Shown: piece by piece, positions 41,306-49,223 of the stretch
How the letters are laid out: every line of letters starts with the position of its first letter
Position numbering within the stretch: the stretch's first letter is position 1
Origin: UBA1181 sp045600225
GTDB lineage: Bacteria; Bacteroidota; Bacteroidia; Bacteroidales; Paludibacteraceae
Direction: 5' to 3'
DNA length: 64,000 bases
Assembly (NCBI GenBank): GCA_045600225.1
Contig: JAZRXL010000079.1
Span: forward strand, 1 to 64,000
Made by a program: the position numbers and the translations under genes
The notes under the pieces: generated by a model
What the model was told of the DNA's origin: nothing
The model's input: the letters and a program-made list of their open reading frames with translations, nothing else
Databases searched by the model: none

Positions 41306-43003
41306 ATGAGAAAGAATTTGGTTTTATTATGGATGGCTCTCTCTTTGTGTTTTGCGGTGCAAGCACAAAAGTTGGTTAGGGTTAATCAAGTAGGGTATTC
41401 GACAGGTTTGCCAAAGGTTGCTACTGTAGCCGAAATGGATGCGTCTGTTTATGAAATTAAAAGGGTAAAAACGGACGAGGTGGTATATCGTGGTAATTTG
41501 GATAAAGGTTTTTTATGGAACCAATCAAGAGAAACAATCCAGAAAATTGATTTTTCTGCCTTTTGTAAGGAGGGAACCTATTATATTCAGGTAGGTGATG
41601 AAAAGTCATATCCATTTGTGATTTCGGCAAACAACACTTTCAGAGAACTTACATCCAGTGTTATTCGTGCTTTCTATTACTGGCGTTCGTCAATCGCCAT
41701 AGAGGCTCCATACTCTGTTTTTAGAGGCACGGATTATTCGCGTGCTTTGGGACACCCTGATACATTGGTGTATGTTCACAAGAGAGCCGCTACAGAGAAG
41801 AGACATGCAGAGTCTGTTATCTCATCACCAAAGGGATGGTATGATGCAGGTGATTATAACAAGTATGTGGTTAATGCGGGTATCTCTTTGCATCAGATGA
41901 TAATGTCGTACGAATTATTCCCTGACTATTATAAGAATTTAGATTTGAATATTCCGGAAAGTTCAGATTCTCTTCCTGATTTTTACAATGAGTTGAAATG
42001 GGAGACAGACTGGTTACTTTCTATGCAAGACCCTGAAGATGGAGGTGTGTATCACAAGTTGACTACTTTGCGTTTCTCTGGTTTTGTTCAACCAGTAGCA
42101 GATGTGGCAGATCGTTATGTGGTTCAGAAGTCGACAACTGCAACATTGGATTTCGTTTCTGAAATGGCGATGTTCTCAAGGGTTTTCAAGGAGATAGATC
42201 CTGATTACTCGGCAAAGGCGTTGGCAGCGGCAAAGAAGGCATGGAACTGGGCTGAAAAGAATCCAAATGTGTTGTATGAGAATCCTGAAGATGTCTTTAC
42301 AGGTACTTATTCAGATAATGATGTAAGTGATGAATTCTTTTGGGCAGCCTCAGAAATGTTATTGGCAACCGGAGAGAAGGCATACTACGACCGATTGGAT
42401 TTTATTCAAAAGTTTGAATCACCACAATGGCGATATGTAAATACATTAGGTTTGCTTTCTTTGAGACTTCATTTGGATGAGTTGCCTTCTTATGTAGATA
42501 AGAAATTAATTGACAATAAGTTCAAGAGCCTTTCTCAAAGCGTTTATAATCTATTCAAATTCTCTTCAGGTCGTGTTGCTTTGAAGAAGTTTGAGTGGGG
42601 TAGCAATGGTGATATTGCTATTAATGGAAATATCTTAGGATTGGCTTATATCTTCTATAAGGATAAGAGGTATTTGGAGGCAATGGTTGCCAATTTCGAT
42701 TATTTGATGGGTGCAAATCCGACAGACTATTGCTTTGTCTCTTGCTTCGGATCGAAGTACCCTAAGCGTCTACACGACAGAAGAAGTTCCAGTGATGGTA
42801 TAGATGAGCCTATTCCTGGTTATGTGTGTGGAGGTGCTAACCCTAATCAGTTGTCTGATTGCGGTCGTTCTAATTATCCATCTCTTTCACCTGCAAGATG
42901 CTATTTGGATGAGCAATGCAGTTATTCAACGAATGAGATTGCTATCAATTGGAATGCTCCGTTGGTTTTGTTGGCCTCAATGATGGAAAATTTGGGTAGG
43001 TAA
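41306..43003 (+). CDS. Secreted GH9-family glycoside hydrolase (endoglucanase-like)
   Basis: The ATG at 41306 gives a signal peptide (MRKNLVLLWMALSLCFAVQAQ); a TTG two codons earlier is less likely. Residues about 22-110 form an N-terminal Ig-like CelD domain (VNQVGYSTGLPKVATV). The (alpha/alpha)6 catalytic domain has GWYDAGDYNKYVVN with the two catalytic-base aspartates, the SDGIDEPIPGYVCGGAN loop and YSTNEIAINWNAPLV with the acid Glu. It probably cleaves beta-1,4-glucan or a related polymer in the periplasm or outside. No SusCD pair or other CAZymes are near, so it is not part of a polysaccharide utilisation locus here. Confidence 0.92.
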   Translation: MRKNLVLLWMALSLCFAVQAQKLVRVNQVGYSTGLPKVATVAEMDASVYEIKRVKTDEVVYRGNLDKGFLWNQSRETIQKIDFSAFCKEGTYYIQVGDEKSYPFVISANNTFRELTSSVIRAFYYWRSSIAIEAPYSVFRGTDYSRALGHPDTLVYVHKRAATEKRHAESVISSPKGWYDAGDYNKYVVNAGISLHQMIMSYELFPDYYKNLDLNIPESSDSLPDFYNELKWETDWLLSMQDPEDGGVYHKLTTLRFSGFVQPVADVADRYVVQKSTTATLDFVSEMAMFSRVFKEIDPDYSAKALAAAKKAWNWAEKNPNVLYENPEDVFTGTYSDNDVSDEFFWAASEMLLATGEKAYYDRLDFIQKFESPQWRYVNTLGLLSLRLHLDELPSYVDKKLIDNKFKSLSQSVYNLFKFSSGRVALKKFEWGSNGDIAINGNILGLAYIFYKDKRYLEAMVANFDYLMGANPTDYCFVSCFGSKYPKRLHDRRSSSDGIDEPIPGYVCGGANPNQLSDCGRSNYPSLSPARCYLDEQCSYSTNEIAINWNAPLVLLASMMENLGR

Positions 43004-43018
43004 TCCTATAATGCATAA

Positions 43019-43060
43019 AAAAGAGAAGCGCGTAAGGAAATCCTTATGCGCTTCTCTTTT
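43019..43060. terminator. Bidirectional terminator between GH9 and the LuxR-type regulator
   Basis: A long imperfect stem, AAAAGAGAAGCGCGTAAGG paired with the mirror segment at 43042-43060, with a single G-T pair and a 4-base loop, flanked by A and T runs. It serves both converging genes. Confidence 0.93.
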
Positions 43061-43071
43061 CGGGCTTATTA

Positions 43072-43659
43072 TTATCTTATTTCATTTTCGGAGATTAGAT
43101 TGTTTAACAAGGCATAGATGGTTAAACCAGATATTGATTTGATATTTGTCTTGCTCGTGATGTTTTTTCTGTGAGCGATTACCGTATGGATGGAGATGTT
43201 TAATTGATCTGCAATTTCCTTGTTGGTAAGACCTTTGGCTACAAGCACGAGTACATCTTTCTCTCTTGTTGACAATTCACAGTTGTCAGAGCCGCTTTCT
43301 CTGCTCTCTTTGGCTGATGCTTTCCTCAGTTTAGAGAGTAGTGTGGCAACTTCATCGTCCAATTCTATTGTTCCATCGAAAAGATCTAACTCTTGTGTCG
43401 AAACAAAAGATGTTTGCAACGCAAAGATTATCATATCTTCATGACTATCTCTCCAATCTTGGAGGGTCTTAGACAATTGAAAGTCTCCTATAAGACGGGG
43501 ATTCACAATTAGAATATCCGTGTTCGGAGAGATGGCTGTGGAACTTAAGGAACGTACAGTCTTTGTAATCTTAAATTCCGGACTGCTTTCGATAATGGAT
43601 TGTAATCCCTCTGCAAGAATAACGGATGATTCGACTATGATGATGTTTTTCTTCTTCAT
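43072..43659 (-). CDS. LuxR/NarL-type regulator with degenerate receiver domain
   Basis: The ATG at 43659 shares its A with the TAA of the hemerythrin gene (TAATG), which fixes the start; an in-frame start 7 codons earlier is less likely. Residues 1-115 have a CheY-like pattern, but the acidic pair is ESS (10-12) and the phospho-acceptor position in ILIVNPRLIG is Asn53. Phosphorylation of the normal kind is therefore not expected. Residues 130-190 form the LuxR HTH (LSTREKDVLVLVAKGLTNKE, then SIHTVIAHRKNI). Neighbours suggest control of iron or nitric-oxide stress genes. Last gene of the unit. Confidence 0.88.
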   Translation of the reverse strand: MKKKNIIIVESSVILAEGLQSIIESSPEFKITKTVRSLSSTAISPNTDILIVNPRLIGDFQLSKTLQDWRDSHEDMIIFALQTSFVSTQELDLFDGTIELDDEVATLLSKLRKASAKESRESGSDNCELSTREKDVLVLVAKGLTNKEIADQLNISIHTVIAHRKNITSKTNIKSISGLTIYALLNNLISENEIR

Positions 43660-44333
43660 TATTTTTCGCCCTCCATCCATTTAACATAAGGAATGAGGAT
43701 CTTCTCCTCTATGACTTCATGTTTTGCCAAGTCTTTAGACAGTTGTGTTATGTCAAACCAAACGCCAATGCGTTCGTTTGGCATAATGTCTGCAGGAAGG
43801 TATTTTATGATGATATTGGTAAGGTCACTCAACTTATCTTCTATGTTGTCGTGACTCTCTAATATCTCTTTCAAATCATATTTGTTATTGATATTTTTGC
43901 ATTCTTCGTTTAGAGAAGGGAAAAGCGACTCTTCCTCGTTCTTGAAATGATTGGCAACCTCATCGTTATATTCCTGATAGAATTTTAGTAGGACAGAACC
44001 AATGGGACCCGCTTCTTTCGCAATTTTCTCCACATGTTTGCCTATGTGTATCAATCTATGGTTTAGGTAGTAGTCGTGCGATGCAATTAGATAGTTTATT
44101 AGATGCTCTTTGTCGATGGATTGAATGTCTTCTTCTGTAGGTGTATACTGATCGAATGTGTATACATTGCACAATAGAAGAAAGAGGTTGATAGGAACAT
44201 TCCCTTCTTTACAGACCTCTTCCACACGCTTTTCTCCAAAGCCTAACTTCATTTTAAAGCGTGGAAGCATTAGTATCAATTGAGGATTAGCCTCTAGTAG
44301 CTCTTCTAATTTTTGTTTCTTGGTGAATTTCAT
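43659..44333 (-). CDS. Hemerythrin-domain protein (RIC/ScdA-like)
   Basis: The 224-residue product joins an N-terminal helical DUF542-like module (ANPQLILMLPRFKMKLGFG, residues 15-33) to a hemerythrin four-helix bundle. Candidate di-iron ligands are His86 (SHDYYLNH), His129 with Glu133/134 (NHFKNEEES), His161 (ESHDNIED) and His205 with Glu209/210 (KHEVIEEK). RIC-type proteins repair iron-sulfur clusters after NO or oxidative damage. The CC motif of ScdA is missing from the N-terminal module. It starts 6 bases after the FeoB-associated peptide gene ends and is coupled to the regulator. Confidence 0.88.
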   Translation of the reverse strand: MKFTKKQKLEELLEANPQLILMLPRFKMKLGFGEKRVEEVCKEGNVPINLFLLLCNVYTFDQYTPTEEDIQSIDKEHLINYLIASHDYYLNHRLIHIGKHVEKIAKEAGPIGSVLLKFYQEYNDEVANHFKNEEESLFPSLNEECKNINNKYDLKEILESHDNIEDKLSDLTNIIIKYLPADIMPNERIGVWFDITQLSKDLAKHEVIEEKILIPYVKWMEGEK

Positions 44334-44339
44334 ATCTAC

Positions 44340-44531
44340 TTATTTAGAAACTTTTTTATTGCATTGTGAGGATAATAGGCATCCACTACATCCTTGTTGG
44401 TTGTTGCCTGCACAACTACCATCCTCACAGCCACATCCGCATTTCTTTGAGAAGAAAAGTCTGCGGATGCTCCATACGACTGCGGCAATGATAACGATAC
44501 CGACAATTATGGTTTGTGTTTCTGTGCCCAT
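44340..44531 (-). CDS. FeoB-associated Cys-rich membrane protein
   Basis: A 63-residue peptide with one N-terminal membrane helix (IIVGIVIIAAVVWSIRRLFF, about 8-27) and a cysteine-rich tail (CGCGCEDGSC, then CSGC and a final Cys). This matches the FeoB-associated Cys-rich protein family (PF12669), found next to feoB in many anaerobes. The cysteines may handle Fe2+ or a cluster at the transporter mouth. It begins 10 bases after feoB stops. Confidence 0.88.
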   Translation of the reverse strand: MGTETQTIIVGIVIIAAVVWSIRRLFFSKKCGCGCEDGSCAGNNQQGCSGCLLSSQCNKKVSK

Positions 44532-44541
44532 AGGAGTGTGT

Positions 44542-47016
44542 TTAAATGATTAAACTGCCAATTTGATGGATAAGGAATGAGATGATCCAAGCCACGCAAG
44601 TTGTATAGACGATAGAAATTCCCGCCCATTTCCAACTTGATTCCTTGGCAATTGCCGTGATGGCTGCCACGCAAGGAAAGTAAAGTAAAACGAATACCAT
44701 AAATCCAAAGGCAACCAATGGCGTGATAGGCATGTCGCTATTCGTTGCTTGTGCTTGAAGGGCTGTTTTTAAGTTTTCAGACTCTTCATTGGCACCTAGA
44801 TCTGCGTGGTAGAGGATACCCATAGAGGTGACGATGATCTCTTTGGCTGCAGCTCCTGTCAAGATGCTCACACCCATCTTCCAATTGAATCCTAATGGTT
44901 TTACTGCAGGCTCTATAAACTTGCCAATTTTCCCAATGTAGGAGTTCTCGCTTTGTGCAGCGGCGCGCTCGATATTCAGATGCGTAAGAGTCTCTTCTTT
45001 TTCACTTTCGCAAATGGTTGTGTTATTTTCTACAACAGAGATCTGCTCATCAATTCGATCTGTCTCGGCATTGTGAGTAGGGAAGTAGGAAAGAGCCCAG
45101 ATAAGTATGGATGCTACTAAAATGACTGACCCCATCTTTTTCAGGTACTGAACGGCCTTCTCCCACATATGAATTACCGTGTTTCTTGTAGAAGGAATAC
45201 GGTATGGAGGAAGCTCCATAACGAATTGTTCAGAATTGTCTTTGAAGATGGTTTTCTTCAGTAACATGGCAGTTAGTACAGCCATTACGATACCGATAAG
45301 GTATATGGTTAGCAAAATCAAAGCTTGGTTGGTTTCGAAAAAGGCTGCCACAAAGAGTAGGTATACCGGAAGTCTTGCTGAACAAGACATAAACGGAATG
45401 GCCATCATTGTAATGATGCGATCTTTAGGATTCTCCAATGTGCGTGTTGCCATGATAGCAGGTACACCACAACCAAAACCTGTTAGTAATGGAATGAATG
45501 ATTTTCCGTGCAGCCCCATTTTATGCATCACCTTATCCATAATGAATGCGGCTCTTGCCATATATCCAGTGTCTTCCAATAGAGATATAAAGAAGAAGAG
45601 GATAAGAATGTTTGGTAAGAATACAATCACTCCCCCCACGCCAGCAATGATACCGTCTACAATCAGATCGGCTAACATACCTTCTCCTAAAACGGAACGC
45701 ATTAAATCTCCGAATTGGTTAACCAACCACTCAATACCTGCTTGCGGGTATGCACCTATTGTAAATGTAGCTTCAAACATCACCCAAAGGAATAGGATTA
45801 GAACCGGGAATCCCAACCATTTGTTGGTCAACACCTCATCGATTGCGTAGCCCAACTCCTTCTTGTTGTCGGTGGTTTTGGTCATTGTTTCTCTAAGTGC
45901 ACCACGGATGAAACCATATTTTGCATTTGTGATGATGCTTACTGCATCTTCATCGTATTCGTTTTCAATCTCGGCGCGACACTTGTCTACGGTTTGTTGA
46001 ATCTTCGTAATATCACCTATATGGTCTTTTAGGTGTTTGTAAGTTACAGAATCATTTTCTAGTAACTTGATGGCAACGTATCTGAAAGGAAAGTCGACCG
46101 CGATATCTGCGTGATCTGCAATCATTGGTTTAATCTTACTGATGGCATTCTCCAATTCTGGTCCGTAGTTGATGTGGATATGTTTGGTGATTTCATCCGT
46201 CTCTTCGTATACGGTAATGATGTGTTGTAATACGTGTTCGATACCTTCTCCCGTTTTTGAGATGGTAGCGGCACAAGGGAATCCCAACATCTTTTCAAGT
46301 TGAGACACATCCAATTTTATACCTTTGTTTTCTAACTCATCAAACATGTTGAGTGCCATTACCATGCGCACATTCATATCAATAAGCTGAGTGGTTAGGA
46401 AAAGGTTTCTTTCCAAGTTGGCTGAGTCTACAATGTTGAGGATCACATCGGGATGTTGCTCGGTGATGTATTCTCTTACATATAGTTCTTCTGGAGAGTA
46501 TTCTGTGATTGAATAAGTTCCAGGAAGGTCAACTAAGTTGATTGTATAATCGTTTAGGTAAAAAGTTCCAACCTTCGATGCTACAGTTACGCCGCTGTAG
46601 TTTCCTACATGTTCGCGTAATCCAGTAGCGTGGTTGAAAAAGGATGTTTTTCCGCAATTAGGATTACCTACTAATGCAACCGTAATGGTCTTAGTTTTCT
46701 CTTTTATTCTGTTCTGTACATCTTCTGAGAAGGTGCGGTTATAGTCGGAACTTTCTGTTGCGGAACTCTCTTCTACACTAATTACTTCAATGTGACTTGC
46801 TTCGCTACGTCTTAAAGAGACGTGGCTTTGCATGATTTTGTATTCGATAGGGTCTTGTAGTGGAGCATTTTTCAAAACAGATACACGCTCTCCTTTTACG
46901 AACCCCATCTCCATAACGCGATGGCGGAAACCTCCGTGACCATTGACTTTGACAATCACACATTCCTCTCCCTCGGATATGTCTGCAAGCGTTTTCTTTA
47001 TCTCTTCTGAGTTCAT
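44542..47016 (-). CDS. feoB: Ferrous iron transporter, FeoA-FeoB fusion
   Basis: An 824-residue fusion. Residues 1-80 are a FeoA SH3-like domain (GGFRHRVMEMGFVKGERVSV). The G-protein domain begins with G1 GNPNCGKT (117-124), followed by G3 DLPGTYS and the helical spacer. The C-terminal membrane part contains Gate motifs (LTGFGCGVPAIMATRTL, and FNWKMGVSILTGAAAKEI). It imports Fe2+ under low-oxygen conditions. FeoA being fused, no separate feoA is needed. Located between an OprB-like porin and the Cys-rich peptide. Confidence 0.96.
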   Translation of the reverse strand: MNSEEIKKTLADISEGEECVIVKVNGHGGFRHRVMEMGFVKGERVSVLKNAPLQDPIEYKIMQSHVSLRRSEASHIEVISVEESSATESSDYNRTFSEDVQNRIKEKTKTITVALVGNPNCGKTSFFNHATGLREHVGNYSGVTVASKVGTFYLNDYTINLVDLPGTYSITEYSPEELYVREYITEQHPDVILNIVDSANLERNLFLTTQLIDMNVRMVMALNMFDELENKGIKLDVSQLEKMLGFPCAATISKTGEGIEHVLQHIITVYEETDEITKHIHINYGPELENAISKIKPMIADHADIAVDFPFRYVAIKLLENDSVTYKHLKDHIGDITKIQQTVDKCRAEIENEYDEDAVSIITNAKYGFIRGALRETMTKTTDNKKELGYAIDEVLTNKWLGFPVLILFLWVMFEATFTIGAYPQAGIEWLVNQFGDLMRSVLGEGMLADLIVDGIIAGVGGVIVFLPNILILFFFISLLEDTGYMARAAFIMDKVMHKMGLHGKSFIPLLTGFGCGVPAIMATRTLENPKDRIITMMAIPFMSCSARLPVYLLFVAAFFETNQALILLTIYLIGIVMAVLTAMLLKKTIFKDNSEQFVMELPPYRIPSTRNTVIHMWEKAVQYLKKMGSVILVASILIWALSYFPTHNAETDRIDEQISVVENNTTICESEKEETLTHLNIERAAAQSENSYIGKIGKFIEPAVKPLGFNWKMGVSILTGAAAKEIIVTSMGILYHADLGANEESENLKTALQAQATNSDMPITPLVAFGFMVFVLLYFPCVAAITAIAKESSWKWAGISIVYTTCVAWIISFLIHQIGSLII

Positions 47017-47042
47017 ATGTCGTATTTTTTTATTCAGATGAA

Positions 47043-48161
47043 TTATAGAACAAATCCCACTCTCAATATGATTGCAAGAGCATTTTTTAGATTTGCTTCC
47101 GAAGACGGGTTAAGTATATATTGAATGTCAGGCTGAATGTATAACATTCTCAATGCCTGATATTTGTATGTTAGCTCTATGATAGTCTCGTGCTTCTCCT
47201 CGTTGTCTTGAAGATTGGAAATACAGCCAATTCCTAACACATCTTCATATCTTTTTGCAAAGATACTGTGAAAATTAACACCAGTGCAGAGCATTGCGAA
47301 AATTTCGTTTCTCTTTTTGGGTGCAAAGGCAAATTTAGAGAAAAGGGTTACGGTCTCATTGAAAGGGTGGTCGCCCGACGCATAAAAACCAAATTGTTTA
47401 GTAGATGTTAGGAAGTGACTGCCCAGCTTTAGATTACCAGCTTTTTCGTTGGTTAAATGAACTTCTGTGGCAATTAGGTAACCATCTTTTCGGTTGAGTT
47501 TCCATTTTAGATTTCCTTTGTTTTCATCCAATGATTCAGCTAATCCGTCGTATATGCAAGTTTGCCAACGCCAATGATCTGATATGTTCCATCCAAATTC
47601 GAGTCCAAGTCCTGTTGTGGGATAGACAGGTAGCGGTAGGTTGTAGCTCAAGACGCTATTGATGCCAAACGATGAATGAATGAAATGAAGTGTTTCATCC
47701 GATGATGCAAAGTTGGTGTTGAAGTCTTGTAGACCTATAGAGATGTCGAATCGGTTTTTAATGTTTTGCTTGTACAAAACTTCATAAAGGAATGTGTAAT
47801 TTCCTACTTCGTCATTGTTTGCGGAGAAAAGATCTCCAATGAGTTCAGAAGAAAAACCATCACCATGAGTGTTCATTCCACTGATTTGAAATTCGCCACC
47901 TTCCCATCCTCCAGCCCTCTCAATGTCGAAGGCAAAACCTAACCACGCAGCACCGATATATTTGACTCCGCTTTTGATTCCTCCCAACGTGTTGGAAGAC
48001 ACATCGCCGAAATATTCGAACGAACAGCTAAATGCGTGCTCAACTTTTTTCGTTTTGTTCTCTACAGAAAAGACGGTCGTACTGTCTTGTGCAGAGAGAT
48101 GAGCATTGGAGTAGCAGAATGCAATGAGTCCTATCATTGTGTGACGTAAATTTTTTTCCAT
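47043..48161 (-). CDS. OprB-family porin, first gene of the feo unit
   Basis: A 372-residue outer-membrane barrel with signal peptide (MIGLIAFCYSNAHLSAQ). OprB/carbohydrate-selective-porin features include GGWEGGEFQISGMNTHGDGFS, LGLEFGWNISDHWRW, GFYASGDHPF and the C-terminal MLYIQPDIQYILNPSSEA followed by a strand ending in FVL. It is only 26 bases before feoB on the same strand. This suggests that it passes iron, or an iron-linked substrate, across the outer membrane rather than sugar. That is inference from position. Confidence 0.85.
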   Translation of the reverse strand: MEKNLRHTMIGLIAFCYSNAHLSAQDSTTVFSVENKTKKVEHAFSCSFEYFGDVSSNTLGGIKSGVKYIGAAWLGFAFDIERAGGWEGGEFQISGMNTHGDGFSSELIGDLFSANNDEVGNYTFLYEVLYKQNIKNRFDISIGLQDFNTNFASSDETLHFIHSSFGINSVLSYNLPLPVYPTTGLGLEFGWNISDHWRWQTCIYDGLAESLDENKGNLKWKLNRKDGYLIATEVHLTNEKAGNLKLGSHFLTSTKQFGFYASGDHPFNETVTLFSKFAFAPKKRNEIFAMLCTGVNFHSIFAKRYEDVLGIGCISNLQDNEEKHETIIELTYKYQALRMLYIQPDIQYILNPSSEANLKNALAIILRVGFVL

Positions 48162-48354
48162 TATTCCTATTCTTTTGAAAGCAAAGCTCGGATTTTCATT
48201 TTTATTGAGGAATAGTTATTTGTGGCTATTATTGAAGATCTGAATAACCATATATGGGGAGGTGTGATTCAATTCTCCATAACTATGCCTCCAAAGAAAT
48301 AGCATCCACAGCGTTATTTTATTTGTGTAAATGTGCAATAATAACAAGTAGTTA

Positions 48355-48367
48355 TTCTCCAGGAGAA
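48355..48367. promoter_or_regulatory. Palindrome upstream of the porin-feo unit (possible operator)
   Basis: TTCTCC-A-GGAGAA is a perfect 13-base palindrome, about 195 bases upstream of the porin start. A second, looser inverted pair (TATGGGGAG and TTCTCCATA) lies at about 48254-48282. Neither resembles the classical Fur box. Functional role unproven. Confidence 0.25.
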
Positions 48368-48402
48368 AATCACAAGAACTAGTTACAAGTACTATGTAAA
48401 TA

Positions 48403-48437
48403 AAAAAGATATTATAGCAAAGCCATAATATCTTTTT
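48403..48437 (-). terminator. Terminator of the Bat operon
   Basis: AAAAAGATATTAT (48403-48415) and ATAATATCTTTTT (48425-48437) make a 13-bp perfect stem with a 9-base loop, 8 bases beyond the batE stop on the minus strand, and ending in an A/T tract. Confidence 0.8.
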
Positions 48438-48445
48438 CTGTCGAT

Positions 48446-49201
48446 TTAGATAATCTGCAAGTCCTTTTCTTCAATCCAACCTACATTTCCGTCGGCAATT
48501 TGTATTTCAACCCACCCATTCAGGTTGCTTTTGATTTTCACCTTGGTTCCTTCGTGTAGTTGGAAAAGGTCAGTTCCTCCATTGTCAGGAGAGCCTTTCA
48601 CTGTAACTGAAGGGGTAAATATGATTGCACTATCGTGTGCGATAAAGAGGTCTTTTTGTTCCTTTGCATAATAGATAGAGACGATGCAAAATAGCAGGGC
48701 AACTATGCTTGTGAAAAATGCTGTTTTGCGAAGCCACATCAGTTTTCCAAAGAAGTATAACGAAACACCCACTAATAGAAGAAGGAAGCAGAAAATAGAC
48801 AATCTTGCCCATCCGTCAGATGAGAATAGACCTTGGACGGATCTATTCCAATCAGAAAGGAATAGGTTGTCGAGATGCTCGATCTTATCTATCGTTTGTT
48901 GGTTAGTCATCTCAAGATTGAAAATAATGTCATCATTGTTTGGATCCAATTTTAGGGCCTTCTCATAATTAAGAATGGCTGCTGCTATTTCTCCTTGTTT
49001 GTATTTCGCATTTCCTAAATTATAGTATAGTGTTGCAGAAATACCTTCTTCTTGAAGAACAAGTTGATATAAACTGTCGGCTGCGGCATATTTCTCTTCT
49101 TGGTATAGTTTGTTGGCCTCTGCCATTCTCTTGGATTCGGATGAGTAGCCCACCAAAGTTGAGAATACACATAAAATCAGTAATATAATATTTCGTTTCA
49201 T
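48446..49201 (-). CDS. batE: BatE: TPR and SH3-domain membrane protein
   Basis: A 251-residue protein with signal peptide (MKRNIILLILCVFSTLVGYS), TPR repeats at about 25-100 (TLYYNLGNAKYKQGEIAAAI), two membrane helices (about 134-151 and 158-176) and a C-terminal SH3_3 domain (GTKVKIKSNLNGWVEIQIAD). The architecture is that of BatE in the Bacteroidota aerotolerance operon. Last gene of the cluster, followed by a terminator. Confidence 0.88.
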   Translation of the reverse strand: MKRNIILLILCVFSTLVGYSSESKRMAEANKLYQEEKYAAADSLYQLVLQEEGISATLYYNLGNAKYKQGEIAAAILNYEKALKLDPNNDDIIFNLEMTNQQTIDKIEHLDNLFLSDWNRSVQGLFSSDGWARLSIFCFLLLLVGVSLYFFGKLMWLRKTAFFTSIVALLFCIVSIYYAKEQKDLFIAHDSAIIFTPSVTVKGSPDNGGTDLFQLHEGTKVKIKSNLNGWVEIQIADGNVGWIEEKDLQII

Positions 49202-49223
49202 ATTGATATTCTTTTCTGTTATC

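Noticed and set aside
45179..45850. 223-residue ORF antisense to feoB
   Set aside because: It mirrors the FeoB membrane region; no domain or start signal of its own.
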